Part shown: piece by piece, positions 1 to 8,943 of the stretch
Numbering within the stretch: position 1 is the first letter of the stretch
Layout: each line of letters begins with the position of its first letter
Origin: PSRF01 sp035457105
Lineage (GTDB): Bacteria; Acidobacteriota; Blastocatellia; Pyrinomonadales; Pyrinomonadaceae
NCBI GenBank assembly: GCA_035457105.1
Contig: DATIBX010000565.1
Location: 7,928 to 71,927, forward strand
DNA length: 64,000 nucleotides
Reading direction: 5' to 3'
Translations under genes and position numbers: made by a program
The notes under the pieces: model-generated
The model's database searches: none
Told to the model about the DNA's origin: nothing
What the model saw: only the letters and a program-made list of their open reading frames with translations

Positions 1-543
1 TTTGACCGCCTTCTCGTACGATGCTTTGGCGCGATCAACCAAGCCTTTTTGATCGTAAGCAACACCAAGCAGGTTGTGAGCTTCTGTCAGTTTCGAATCT
101 AACGAGGCGGCCATCGAGAGCTCGCTAATCGCTTCGTTGATCTGTCCGCTAAGAAGCAACTGCCTTCCGATTTCCATGTGTTCTTTCGCTGAACCGCTTG
201 CGCTTAGTTTTCTTTCAGGACTACGGCCGTCATCGACGCGCTCGACACCAACGCTCTGGAATTTTTCCGCGTCTTTTTCCGACATGCGTTGAAACTTGCC
301 ATCGTTATTGCGCTTGAATAGGCTGCCAAAAGCTTTGAACGGCGCTGCCAAAACTTTTACGATCTTGTTGCCGCCGCCTTTCTTCTGCTCAGGGGCGACG
401 GTACCGGCGTCAGAACCTGAATCTTCAAGGACGTTAACGTCTGGATCTCCCTCACGTTCGATGGTTGCCGCGCTCCACATGGCAGTGGCTGCGATAGTGA
501 GGACGAAGGCAATTAGCACCGCTATTATTCTTCGTTTGTTCAT
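1..543 (-). CDS. TPR protein, TadD-like, partial (3' end outside window)
   Basis: The frame is open from an ATG at 543 to the left edge (181 codons, no stop), so the C-terminus is missing. Residues 1-25 form a signal peptide or membrane anchor (MNKRRIIAVLIAF then a hydrophobic run). A low-complexity linker with a basic Gly/Lys patch follows, and from about residue 118 there are TPR-type helices (AKEHMEIGRQLLLSGQINEA, then SKLTEAHNLLGVAYDQKGL). It starts 12 bp after the tadC stop on the same strand, so it is the last visible gene of the Tad operon. In Tad loci a TPR lipoprotein, TadD, helps secretin assembly, and position and domain fit that role. No lipobox Cys is visible, so the TadD assignment is an inference. 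Confidence 0.75.
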   Translation of the reverse strand, partial: MNKRRIIAVLIAFVLTIAATAMWSAATIEREGDPDVNVLEDSGSDAGTVAPEQKKGGGNKIVKVLAAPFKAFGSLFKRNNDGKFQRMSEKDAEKFQSVGVERVDDGRSPERKLSASGSAKEHMEIGRQLLLSGQINEAISELSMAASLDSKLTEAHNLLGVAYDQKGLVDRAKASYEKAVK

Positions 544-554
544 GTTTGCTCCTT

Positions 555-1535
555 CTACATCTTTCCGAGTACGTCAATGAGGTTCAGGGCCGCCGGGCCA
601 AGAATCGCGATAAACAGTGTCGGGAAAAGGAAACAGGCCAACGGGAATAGCAACTTCACAGCTGCCTTCTGCGCTTCCTGTTCAGCACGTTGGCGTCGCT
701 TTGTGCGAAGTGAATCTGAAAATACGCGAAGTCCTTTGGCGATCGAAGTTCCAAATTTATCTGTCTGGATCAACATCGCAACCAGACTGCGGAGGTCGTC
801 AACACCAGTGCGCTCTGCTAAATTTCGCAGCGCTTCATCGCGTTCGCGACCAACTCGAATCTCGAGGTTGGCCAGTTCAAGTTCGATGGCGATCTCGGGA
901 TGCGCATCCCTCATTTCTGAGCTGACCTTCATCATCGCTGCGTTCAGTCCGAGACCGGCCTCAACTGAAACAACCATCAAGTCCAACGCATCCGCGAGTC
1001 CCCAACGCAGTAATCGCTGTCGTTTGTTGGTGATTCGTTTCAGGCTGTAGCGAGGGAGAATGAAGCCAGCCACAAAGGCCAGAATGATCCAGACGAGTGC
1101 GCTTTGGAGTGGTCTCGCCAGGACAGCGCAAATCAAAGCAACGACTGCCGGAAAGCCGGCCATACTGGCTAATTGGATCGCGCGGTAAACGATTGGCGCG
1201 GAGTCTGATCGGAAACCAGCATGCATCAATTGCTTCTGCAGCTTTTGGGCCTCCATCGCAGACGGGGGCAGCAGTCGATTGATGGGGGAAGCAATTCGGT
1301 GCGCTATCTCCGCTGCCGGATTATCCTCAGGGATAATTACCCCAGCACTAGCGGAGCCACCGGAGCCGCCTTTCATAGCAAGGCTTCGCAACCGTTCTGT
1401 GGCCGCACTCTGCGGACGATAGACCAACCAGTAAACACCCAACATACCCAGGGTGATAAAAACGAAAGTGGAGATCCCGATTATTAGCAGCATTGGAGTG
1501 TTCGGTCTTTCGTCTGGCGCTCGCTCGCTGTTCAT
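555..1535 (-). CDS. tadC: Tad pilus inner-membrane platform protein TadC
   Basis: 326 aa, type II secretion GspF-family protein of the TadC kind. It forms the inner-membrane platform on which the CpaF ATPase drives Flp pilus assembly. There is an N-terminal TM segment (about residues 14-38), a TM pair around 120-160, the conserved cytoplasmic T2SSF segment (ALDLMVVSVEAGLGLNAAMMKV, then GTSIAKGLRVFSDSLRTKRR) and a C-terminal TM helix (LLFPLACFLFPTLFIAIL). Length fits TadC. It lies 27 bp downstream of tadB, the usual TadB-TadC order, and is clearly co-transcribed. An Ala/Gly/Ser-rich linker of about 15 residues follows the first TM segment. Confidence 0.93.
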   Translation of the reverse strand: MNSERAPDERPNTPMLLIIGISTFVFITLGMLGVYWLVYRPQSAATERLRSLAMKGGSGGSASAGVIIPEDNPAAEIAHRIASPINRLLPPSAMEAQKLQKQLMHAGFRSDSAPIVYRAIQLASMAGFPAVVALICAVLARPLQSALVWIILAFVAGFILPRYSLKRITNKRQRLLRWGLADALDLMVVSVEAGLGLNAAMMKVSSEMRDAHPEIAIELELANLEIRVGRERDEALRNLAERTGVDDLRSLVAMLIQTDKFGTSIAKGLRVFSDSLRTKRRQRAEQEAQKAAVKLLFPLACFLFPTLFIAILGPAALNLIDVLGKM

Positions 1536-1562
1536 TGGTGAACCGGACGGGCGCAGGTGGTG

Positions 1563-2528
1563 TTAGATCTGAATCTTTAGAATCTTTCTAACGATAAGCA
1601 TTCCGGTTATTTGCATGAACAGGGCTGCCGCGATTAAGTAATGACCACGTGGATCTCTCCACAGAACGCTCATGTAGTCGGGGTTCATGACCGTCACCAT
1701 CAGAGCGACGAAGATTGGCAAAGCGCAGAGCAACCATGCCGACATACGCGAACTGGTTGTCAACGTTTTCAAATCGCCCATGATCCGGAAGCGTTCACGA
1801 ATGGTGTAAGCAACCTTCTCAAGGATCTCGGCCAGGTTGCCGCCGGTCTCACGCTGAATCAGAACGGCCGTGATACACATACGCAGATCCAGCAAAGGAA
1901 TACGTTCCGTGAGATTCTCCAGAGCTAACTTGAGCGATAGACCAAGGTTCTGCTCTTCGTAAGTTTTGCGAAACTCTGTCGCGATCGGCTCGGGCATCTC
2001 GGTGGATACCATGTGCAACGCCTCTGAAAATGCATGGCCCGCACTCAACGCCCGACTCATTAGATCGAGCGCATCTGGAAGGTGTTCGAGAAACGCATCG
2101 AATCGCCTTTTTCGTTTCCACCAAACGTGCACCAACGGAATAGAAGCTGTCGCCAGACCTACCAAAACAATCACCGGGATCAGATAGGTCAGAACTGAAG
2201 TCGCCAGCGCCCCCAACATTCCCGCCATACCTGAGAACATCACCAAACGCGATGGAGTGATCTGAAGGTCCGCCTGATCCAGCATCCGTTTCAGATGCAG
2301 GGCGGATTGCAGTTGCACTAATGAACGGTTAACCCAGGGGATTTCGCTCATCAGTTCGTTGCGCGCCAGCACAACTTCAACATCCTCGACGTGCGACGAA
2401 TGCAGCAATGCGTCCTGTAGTCGCTTTTGCAAACGAACCCGCTTGGCATCGCTGCCATGAGTGGCGAGCAAATAGGCGCCCAACACGAGGAATAGAGCGA
2501 AGACAAATACGAGGAATGAGATGATCAT
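1563..2528 (-). CDS. tadB: Tad pilus inner-membrane platform protein TadB
   Basis: 321 aa, GspF-domain protein of the TadB kind, partner of TadC in the pilus inner-membrane platform. It has an N-terminal TM helix (IISFLVFVFALFLVLGAYLLA), a central TM pair (about residues 100-135), the T2SSF motif region (HLPDALDLMSRALSAGHAFSEAL, then QRETGGNLAEILEKVAYTIRERF) and C-terminal TM helices. The start is the ATG at 2528, two bases downstream of the cpaF stop, so translation is probably coupled to the ATPase. Length and order are typical for the family. Confidence 0.93.
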   Translation of the reverse strand: MIISFLVFVFALFLVLGAYLLATHGSDAKRVRLQKRLQDALLHSSHVEDVEVVLARNELMSEIPWVNRSLVQLQSALHLKRMLDQADLQITPSRLVMFSGMAGMLGALATSVLTYLIPVIVLVGLATASIPLVHVWWKRKRRFDAFLEHLPDALDLMSRALSAGHAFSEALHMVSTEMPEPIATEFRKTYEEQNLGLSLKLALENLTERIPLLDLRMCITAVLIQRETGGNLAEILEKVAYTIRERFRIMGDLKTLTTSSRMSAWLLCALPIFVALMVTVMNPDYMSVLWRDPRGHYLIAAALFMQITGMLIVRKILKIQI

Positions 2529-2530
2529 CT

Positions 2531-3865
2531 TTATAGCTCCTCGAAGAATGCTCTTGGCAGTTGCATACCAAATGTCTTGAGACGCTCGGCGAACCGCGGA
2601 CGGATACCAGTTGATTTGAATTTTCCGAGCACCTGGCCCTGAGCATCGACACCAGATCGTTCGTACAGGAAGATCTCCTGCATGGTGATCGTTTCGCCTT
2701 CCATTCCGGTTAATTCCGCAATTGAAGTAACGCGACGCGAACCATCGGACATACGAGCAACCTGGACCACTAGATCGAGTGCCGAAGCAATTTGCTGCCT
2801 CATGGCCCGATCGGACAGTCGCATACCCGTCATCTGGATCATTGTCTCGAGTCTGGCCAGAGCATCGCGCGGAGTATTCGCGTGGATGGTTGTCAAACTC
2901 CCGTCGTGACCGGTGTTCATAGCCTGCAACATGTCGATCGCTTCACCGCCGCGAACCTCACCGATAACAATCCGATCGGGTCTCATTCGCAGTGCGTTTC
3001 TGACCAGGTCTCGCTGGGTAACTTCGCCGCGCCCTTCAATGTTGGGCGGACGAGTTTCCAGTCTTACGACGTGCGGTTGTTGCAGTTGTAGTTCGGCCGA
3101 GTCTTCAATCGTCACGATGCGTTCATTTTCAGGAATAAAGGCGGACAAGGCGTTCAGCAGCGTGGTTTTACCGGCACCGGTACCACCCGAGATCAGGACG
3201 TTTAGTCGCGCCTTGACGCACATCTCGAGCATTTCGGAGATCTCTTTCGTGAGTGCCTTGTTAGTGATCAGCGCATTCATCCTCAGAGGGTCCGAACCGA
3301 AACGTCTGATTGACAGGACTGGACCATCAATCGACAGCGGGGGAATAATGGCGTTGACGCGAGAGCCGTCTTGTAAGCGGGCGTCGACCATCGGCGACGA
3401 TTCGTCAATGCGACGACCGACTGAAGAAACAATGCGTTCAATTACTCGCATCAAATGCTCATCGTCCTTGAACCTGACATTGGTTGCTTCAATTTTTCCG
3501 CGTCGCTCTATGTAGATGGTGTGGGCGGAGTTCACGAGAATGTCGGAAATGGTTGGATCGGCGAGTAATGGTTCCAGTGGTCCAAGTCCGAATAGTTCGT
3601 GCTGAACATCGCTTACAAGTCGCTCTCGTTCCGCGGCCGAAAGAGGCATCGCCTCTTGCGCCAGGACACTTTCCGCGAGTCGCAATACTTCAGCGTGTAC
3701 CTGATCCTGACTCAAACTTGAGAGCTTGGTCAGATCCATTCGATTGATAAGCGTCCGGTGTAGACGCGATTTCATTTCCTGGAACGAATTCTGGCCAGTG
3801 CCATCCATTCCGTTTCCGGCGCCAGGGACGCCGGTTTCCCGTATTAATCTTTCGCGGAGTGCCAT
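2531..3865 (-). CDS. cpaF: Tad pilus assembly ATPase CpaF/TadA
   Basis: 444 aa, VirB11-like secretion ATPase that powers Flp pilin polymerisation at the cytoplasmic face. The N-terminal domain contains the typical FGLGPLEPLLADPTISDILV segment (about residues 92-111). Walker A is GGTGAGKT at 227-234. The Asp box (ERIVTIEDSAELQL) follows, then Walker B RIVIGEVRGGEAIDML and the His-box region GSLTTIHANTPRDAL. All catalytic elements are intact. It sits between cpaE and tadB in the same operon. The first 40 residues are not conserved and the true start could be slightly internal. Confidence 0.96.
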   Translation of the reverse strand: MALRERLIRETGVPGAGNGMDGTGQNSFQEMKSRLHRTLINRMDLTKLSSLSQDQVHAEVLRLAESVLAQEAMPLSAAERERLVSDVQHELFGLGPLEPLLADPTISDILVNSAHTIYIERRGKIEATNVRFKDDEHLMRVIERIVSSVGRRIDESSPMVDARLQDGSRVNAIIPPLSIDGPVLSIRRFGSDPLRMNALITNKALTKEISEMLEMCVKARLNVLISGGTGAGKTTLLNALSAFIPENERIVTIEDSAELQLQQPHVVRLETRPPNIEGRGEVTQRDLVRNALRMRPDRIVIGEVRGGEAIDMLQAMNTGHDGSLTTIHANTPRDALARLETMIQMTGMRLSDRAMRQQIASALDLVVQVARMSDGSRRVTSIAELTGMEGETITMQEIFLYERSGVDAQGQVLGKFKSTGIRPRFAERLKTFGMQLPRAFFEEL

Positions 3866-3891
3866 AGTTTTTTTACCGATGAGGGTTGAAT

Positions 3892-5118
3892 TTAGACTTT
3901 GCCTAACGATGGGTTGCCGAGGTTGAGCTCTGGTTGCTCATCTTTCTTAATAAACGTGTTCCAGAAGCTACGTTTTACCTTGGGTTGTTCTAATAAGACC
4001 TCACCACTGGTGACCGTTTGAGCGATTCGCCTGATTTCAGCAGAGATCTTTGATGACGAGTCGCATTGGACCAAGGGTGTGCCGAGGTTGATTGAGCTAA
4101 CTGCAAGTTGGTAATCGCTGGGAACAAATCCGACTACGGGTTCGCCAAGGAACTTCTCGACCTGGCGCAAATCGAGGTCGATCTGCTTGCTCCAGCGGTT
4201 CACGACAATACGCACCTTCTTTCTCGGATAGCCGAGACGATCAAATATTTCGAGCGCGCGCTGGGTACTTCGAATGGCAGGGATATCAAGCGTCAAAACC
4301 AAAACTATTTCGTCCGATTGATCGAGAGCAGCGAGCGTTATGGAATCGAAGGTGTGTTGTGGATCGAGAACTACGTATTCGTAGCTCTCACGAAGTTTCT
4401 GGAGTACCTCGAAGATATGCTGCGGCTCGATTTCGTCGGCAGAGTCCGCTTCTTTAGGCGCCGCTAAGAGTGACAGCTTCGAAGAATGCGGCGTTACCAG
4501 GCTGGCGATTAATTCATCGTCGAGTCTTGAACGCTTCTCCACCATGTCAGCAATTGAGTACTTCGCTTCCACTCCCAAAAATAATGGGAGATCGCCGGCT
4601 TGCAAGTTCAAGTCAACTAAACAGGTCTTGGCTGACATCACGGCCGCCAGATTGGTCGCGATAAAGGAGGTACCGCAGCCACCCTTACTGGAAAAGACAG
4701 CTATCATCTTTCCTTTTTTCTTTGGTGCTTCGACCTGGGTGGTTGAGAAGTCTGAGATCCTGTCGAGAACAGTCCGAAGCTCTTCGGTACTGATTGGAAT
4801 ACGGAGAAATTCTTTTGCTCCCGCTCGCATACTGCGGATGATCAAGTCGGGAGAAGCATCCTGAGCGGCCGAAATAATTGCAGTATTCGGTCGCTCTTTG
4901 TTCAAACGTTCAATGAACTTGAGTGCAACTTCGGGATTTGAACCCAAAGCAATAATCGCGGCCGAGGGTTTGAGCCGAAGAATTTCATCGTATAACTGAT
5001 CGGTATCGTTTCCGCCGGCGAGCAGCTGCGCCCGTCCTTCTGCAGACAGGGCGCGGCGAATGTCCTTGAATTGATTAAGGTCCGTGCTTAAGACAACGAA
5101 TGAGATTGGCTGTGTCAT
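3892..5118 (-). CDS. cpaE: Pilus assembly ATPase CpaE/TadZ (MinD/ParA-like)
   Basis: 408 aa from the ATG at 5118. A longer frame begins at a TTG (5178) but would overlap the upstream tadE gene, so the ATG is preferred. An N-terminal receiver-like pseudo-domain (residues about 1-125; IIALGSNPEVALKFIERLN, then MRAGAKEFLRIPISTEEL) is followed by a MinD/ParA-type ATPase domain. Its P-loop is SSKGGCGTSFIATNLA, and the DLNLQAGDLPLFLG motif follows. TadZ-type proteins localise the Tad machine to its site in the cell. The P-loop has Cys-Gly-Thr-Ser where many family members have Val-Gly-Thr-Thr. No strong Shine-Dalgarno is visible before 5118. Confidence 0.92.
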   Translation of the reverse strand: MTQPISFVVLSTDLNQFKDIRRALSAEGRAQLLAGGNDTDQLYDEILRLKPSAAIIALGSNPEVALKFIERLNKERPNTAIISAAQDASPDLIIRSMRAGAKEFLRIPISTEELRTVLDRISDFSTTQVEAPKKKGKMIAVFSSKGGCGTSFIATNLAAVMSAKTCLVDLNLQAGDLPLFLGVEAKYSIADMVEKRSRLDDELIASLVTPHSSKLSLLAAPKEADSADEIEPQHIFEVLQKLRESYEYVVLDPQHTFDSITLAALDQSDEIVLVLTLDIPAIRSTQRALEIFDRLGYPRKKVRIVVNRWSKQIDLDLRQVEKFLGEPVVGFVPSDYQLAVSSINLGTPLVQCDSSSKISAEIRRIAQTVTSGEVLLEQPKVKRSFWNTFIKKDEQPELNLGNPSLGKV

Positions 5119-5152
5119 GATTTTAGGTGTTGGGGGAAGATTCCTGATTGGT

Positions 5153-5602
5153 TCACTTGTTTGCGGGGAGTAGCCCAACGCTTTCAGCGGTGAGCGTGGT
5201 CGAGTAGTTAGGCATGGTGATGGTGGTACCGACGATTGGAATCACGAATTGGAATTGATAGTTCGTGATGCTGACCGTTACGGTCCCTTTATTGATCTGG
5301 TAGGTCCCGGAATAATTAACTGACACATTGCCGGTTGTAAGATTGGGAAGCATAGGCGAACCGCTTCCAGCTGGATTGCCGTAGACGACGACGTTTTGCA
5401 CGCTGCCGCTATCGGCTGAAGCGTGCATGGTCGCGTAACGTGCACCTCGTCTAGCCGCATCTGTCAAAGCATTGTGCGTCCACAAGGCGCGACCAAATTC
5501 AAGAACTGCGAACATTGCTGTTAAGAACACCGTCGCGCCGATTGCAAATTCGACGAGAGTCGAGCCACGTTCATTGGTTTTGCAGGATTTGATATGCATC
5601 AT
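5153..5602 (-). CDS. tadE: TadE-family minor pseudopilin
   Basis: 149 aa with the TadE signature: a basic N-terminus, then ERGSTLVEFAIGATVFLTAMF, in which a Glu sits in the hydrophobic helix, followed by LEFGRALWTHNALTDAARRGARYAT. TadE/TadF proteins are pseudopilins processed by the prepilin peptidase and needed for Flp pilus formation. AGAAAGGG lies six bases before the ATG at 5602. The C-terminal half is a Ser/Thr/Gly-rich beta-type domain. It is similar in plan to the neighbouring gene at 5614-6129 (both carry VVYGN.AG.GSP.L), so the two are probably paralogues. Confidence 0.9.
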   Translation of the reverse strand: MMHIKSCKTNERGSTLVEFAIGATVFLTAMFAVLEFGRALWTHNALTDAARRGARYATMHASADSGSVQNVVVYGNPAGSGSPMLPNLTTGNVSVNYSGTYQINKGTVTVSITNYQFQFVIPIVGTTITMPNYSTTLTAESVGLLPANK

Positions 5603-5613
5603 TTCAACCCTTT

Positions 5614-6129
5614 CTAAACCGGCGGCTGCGTGAGCAGGAATCGCATCGTCACGCTCGGCTTCACATCGACTGCGGTTGTAATCGTCGTACTTTTAAGCAT
5701 CTTGCCCAGGTCGAATACGGGCGTGTGTTTATAGTTGACGATCGAAACGGTTACGGTCTCTGGCAAAACTGGCACCCCACCTTGTCGAGTGATCTGAACG
5801 TTTGCGGTTGACAGCCCACTCAGGACTGGGCTTCCGGTACCAGCGGTATTGCCATAGACAACCAGGTTCTTTGCGATCGCGTCGTTACCAGCGCTCACCT
5901 TCGCAGTAACAAGGTAACGAGCAGCCACGCGCGAGGCCTTAGCCACGGTCGTGTATTCGTAGAAATAACGACCAAACTCAGCAGTAGCTGCAAACAACAT
6001 CAGAAAGAGGGGCAACACAACCGCGAGTTCGACTAACTGAACTCCGCGCTCATCGCGGCGAAAATTTTGCAAACTGTGAAGTCTTCGCCAGCGTCGAGCA
6101 TTCCGAATTTTTTTTATGCGGTAATGCAT
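5614..6129 (-). CDS. TadE-like minor pseudopilin (second copy)
   Basis: 171 aa. A strongly basic 25-residue N-terminus precedes DERGVQLVELAVVLPLFLMLF and EFGRYFYEYTTVAKASRVAARYL, the TadE-like helix and the motif after it. The middle contains NLVVYGNTAGTGSPVLSGLS, closely matching the partner at 5153-5602. It may act as TadF. AGGTGG precedes the ATG. It lies 10 bp after the TadG-like gene and 11 bp before the other TadE-like gene, all in the Tad operon. Two pseudopilins beside two Flp pilins is a normal Tad complement. Confidence 0.88.
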   Translation of the reverse strand: MHYRIKKIRNARRWRRLHSLQNFRRDERGVQLVELAVVLPLFLMLFAATAEFGRYFYEYTTVAKASRVAARYLVTAKVSAGNDAIAKNLVVYGNTAGTGSPVLSGLSTANVQITRQGGVPVLPETVTVSIVNYKHTPVFDLGKMLKSTTITTAVDVKPSVTMRFLLTQPPV

Positions 6130-6139
6130 TGGTCACCAC

Positions 6140-7258
6140 CTATTTGTAGAGAACTGGAATTGCTTGCAGAGCATTGCCTGGTCCAGCACTCGGATCGTAG
6201 CCACCTGAACCACTCACCACGATGTCGTCGATGTATTCAGCAACGAGGTCGCCACCGTTACCTGATCCAACCTTGGTCTGCAGAAAGAATTGACCGAAGC
6301 GATTGAATTTCACTACATTTCGTCCCTGGTCATATTCGGCAGCTTTCACAATTGGAATGACAACAACCCGTCGGTAATCGATACCTTGATGCGAAGGTGG
6401 CTGAAGCGGACTACGGGCCTTGTACTGGTCGTAATTGATATTCTCTTTAATATTTGTATCCGGCGGCATCGTTGAAGGATCCACTTGCGAGGTCTGATAT
6501 TCGTCAAAGCGCGTGTTCAGTCCCTGTCGTACGGCACCTGCCGTGACGCCGGTCTTTGTGTCCACTGCATACTCAGCTCCCGGGGACGCACAAAGATCCA
6601 CACCGCTTCCTAAACCAATACGCACGTCCTTACCGCCTGAACCTGCGACGGCCAGGATCTGGTAGTTACCCGGTGAAATACTGCCTTGCGAACCTGCACG
6701 AATCGTATATGTCTGACCCGGAGCCATCGGTACGTCGTAGTCGATTACCGAAACGGGTAACCAATTACAGAAGACGTTGAGCGGAACTGAGAAACCTGCG
6801 GTTGCAGTCGCACTGATCGACTTGTTCTTGCCCAGGATTGGCGCTGCAAACGAAACCGAAACTGATTCGGCTGGAGTCGTGACCTGGACAAAACGAATGT
6901 TTCCGGGCGAAGTCTTGGCGGCACCTTCACTCATGTATGGACCGTCAAGGTTGACAGCGAACAAGACGTTCGCACGTGGAAACGTGACGCCCGTCTTGTT
7001 GAAGTCATATTTGTTCATGGCCTTTACTGCGCGGTCAGTAGCGTCAGATATTCCGGTTGGGGAAGCGTTCAATCCGGATACTGCCGCGAGAGCCGCAGCA
7101 TCAGCAGCGTTCTGCAATTCCGTTTTGGTCAAGTAGAACCTGCTGATGTCAACTCCCAATCCGACCGCGAGTAAGACCGTTAACATTCCCAACGCGGAAG
7201 TTGCCAAAATCGATCCGCGTTCCTTGTCGCGCTTGCTGTAACTGCTTTTCTTTATCAC
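6140..7258 (-). CDS. tadG: TadG-like pilus assembly protein
   Basis: 372 aa. The N-terminal TadE/G-like segment is diagnostic: ERGSILATSALGMLTVLLAVGLGVDISR, then TKTELQNAADAAALAAVSGLN. It has one TM helix at about residues 17-38. The remainder is predicted extracytoplasmic and beta-rich, without a von Willebrand A domain (no DxSxS motif), so it is shorter than many TadG proteins. It ends IPVLYK. TadG-type proteins associate with the pilus platform or envelope, but their exact role is not settled. It lies between the secretin gene and the TadE genes. Confidence 0.85.
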   Translation of the reverse strand: MIKKSSYSKRDKERGSILATSALGMLTVLLAVGLGVDISRFYLTKTELQNAADAAALAAVSGLNASPTGISDATDRAVKAMNKYDFNKTGVTFPRANVLFAVNLDGPYMSEGAAKTSPGNIRFVQVTTPAESVSVSFAAPILGKNKSISATATAGFSVPLNVFCNWLPVSVIDYDVPMAPGQTYTIRAGSQGSISPGNYQILAVAGSGGKDVRIGLGSGVDLCASPGAEYAVDTKTGVTAGAVRQGLNTRFDEYQTSQVDPSTMPPDTNIKENINYDQYKARSPLQPPSHQGIDYRRVVVIPIVKAAEYDQGRNVVKFNRFGQFFLQTKVGSGNGGDLVAEYIDDIVVSGSGGYDPSAGPGNALQAIPVLYK

Positions 7259-7313
7259 TTGTGCCTCCCTTTAACTTGTTACGTTTTCAGCAAATTGCGA
7301 GGCTTGGGGCTTA

Positions 7314-8885
7314 TTAGTTGAGTTCGAGTTTTGCAACCTTTGCTGGCGGCAGCATGGGATTGATCACGCGAACACTCGAAGTGCTGCTTGAAGTGGTGGA
7401 CGTGGCGTTGGTATCCGTCGTTGTTTTGGGCTCAGCCTTTTTCGCTGGCTCAACAGCTTTCGGAGTCTCTTCGTTCTGTCCGGTCACCTTGTAGCCAGTC
7501 TGGCCAGAGATGCCCTCGCCTTTGGGCTCGAGACCTAAGGGCGAACCATTCTTCAGACCATCGATGCCACGCATCTGCGGAATGTCGTCGCGATTGACTG
7601 GTTTGACGATCTGCGCAGTTACGATGAACATCAACTCTGTTTCATTCTTCTGGAACGACTTCGACTTGAAGAGGTTTCCAAGGATCGGTACCTGGCTGAG
7701 TACTGGAACTTCGGAGATCGATTTGATTTCGCGATTGTCCAACAATCCGGCCAGCGCGAAGCTCTGTCCGTCTCTCAACTCAACGCCAGTCTTGGCGCGA
7801 CGAGTTAACAGACCAGGAATCAGGAATCCGTCAAACTTCACACCAGTGTTGAAATCGATGGTGGAAACTTCCGGAGTCAATTCGAGGCGAATGTGATCTT
7901 CGTCAATGATGGTTGGTTTGAAGGTTAAGCGGACACCATATTCCTTGAACACGATGGTGACACCTACCTGGCTATTGTTTGACTGGATGACCGGGATCGG
8001 AAATTCACCACCGGCGAGGAAGCTGGCTTCCTGTCCATCCATGGCAATGATGTTTGGTTCGGCGAGTTCACGAACGGCACCCTGTGTCTGCAGCATGCGC
8101 AGCATCGCCAGAGTGTTGCCACCCATGAGCAGCAGGTTCAAAGCTGGAGTTAATGGACCACCAACAATACCGCAACCAGGACACAACGGTCTGGGCTGCG
8201 CCGGTGGATCACTCAGTCCGCTTGGACCAGAACCACTATTAAGGTAGCCACCATGGCTGGGCGCTCCCTGATAGGTAAACGAAGTGCCGATATCCTTCAT
8301 GCGATTGCGGGAAACTTCCGCAACGCGCACCTGGAGTTGAACCTGGGTTGCACCTTTGGTCGGCGACGACAGCATGTTCACGGTTTTGAAACCGGCTGCT
8401 TCCACAACACTCTGAACTTGTTTCGAAGTGTTGCTGTCAGCGGCGCTGCCTGAAATGACCACTGAACCATTCGCCTGACTCAAGCGAATGTCGTCCTTGG
8501 GAAACAGTGCTCTAATCTGTGAATCGATCAGTGAAAGATTAGCGCGGACGAACACGTCAAATACGAGGAACTGACCACCGGTCTGCTCCCATGCGATGAA
8601 GTTGACCTGACCGGAGCCTTTTCCATTAACCAGTACTTGATCAGGAGTGACCAAGACTGCTTCCGCGATCTCAGGGTTCGAGACCGAAAATCTTCCGACT
8701 GGTCTATCGAAATTGATCACGCGCGACTGTCCCACCAGAACATTCACTGCGATCGATTCCTTGTTATTAGTAAAGGACGCCTTGTAGGAGTTCTCCTGGG
8801 CGTAGGTGACGACGTTGCCAAGAATCACAATCAACGACGCGAGTAATAAACCTACTCGGCGTGATATTGGGGAACGGCTCTGCAT
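7314..8885 (-). CDS. cpaC: Tad pilus outer-membrane secretin CpaC/RcpA
   Basis: 523 aa with a Sec signal peptide (residues about 1-29, ending VVTYAQ). The N-terminal pilus-secretin domain includes RVINFDRPVGRFSVSNPEIAEAV, and a BON-like region follows (NGSVVISGSAADSNTSKQV). The secretin channel domain runs from about 270 to 440 (VRLTFKPTIIDEDHIRLEL, then LRDGQSFALAGLLDN and VPILGNLFKS). A Lys/Thr/Ser-rich tail extends past it (about residues 455-523). It should form the outer-membrane pore for the Flp pilus. It sits directly downstream of cpaB, the usual order. Confidence 0.94.
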   Translation of the reverse strand: MQSRSPISRRVGLLLASLIVILGNVVTYAQENSYKASFTNNKESIAVNVLVGQSRVINFDRPVGRFSVSNPEIAEAVLVTPDQVLVNGKGSGQVNFIAWEQTGGQFLVFDVFVRANLSLIDSQIRALFPKDDIRLSQANGSVVISGSAADSNTSKQVQSVVEAAGFKTVNMLSSPTKGATQVQLQVRVAEVSRNRMKDIGTSFTYQGAPSHGGYLNSGSGPSGLSDPPAQPRPLCPGCGIVGGPLTPALNLLLMGGNTLAMLRMLQTQGAVRELAEPNIIAMDGQEASFLAGGEFPIPVIQSNNSQVGVTIVFKEYGVRLTFKPTIIDEDHIRLELTPEVSTIDFNTGVKFDGFLIPGLLTRRAKTGVELRDGQSFALAGLLDNREIKSISEVPVLSQVPILGNLFKSKSFQKNETELMFIVTAQIVKPVNRDDIPQMRGIDGLKNGSPLGLEPKGEGISGQTGYKVTGQNEETPKAVEPAKKAEPKTTTDTNATSTTSSSTSSVRVINPMLPPAKVAKLELN

Positions 8886-8943
8886 GATCTTTTGCTCCTT
8901 CTTCTTTCTTTCGCTCGATGTGAGCCCAGCTTCAAAAATGTGG

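Noticed and set aside
5119..5178. TTG-started extension of cpaE
   Set aside because: Overlaps the tadE gene and has no conserved residues before the ATG at 5118.
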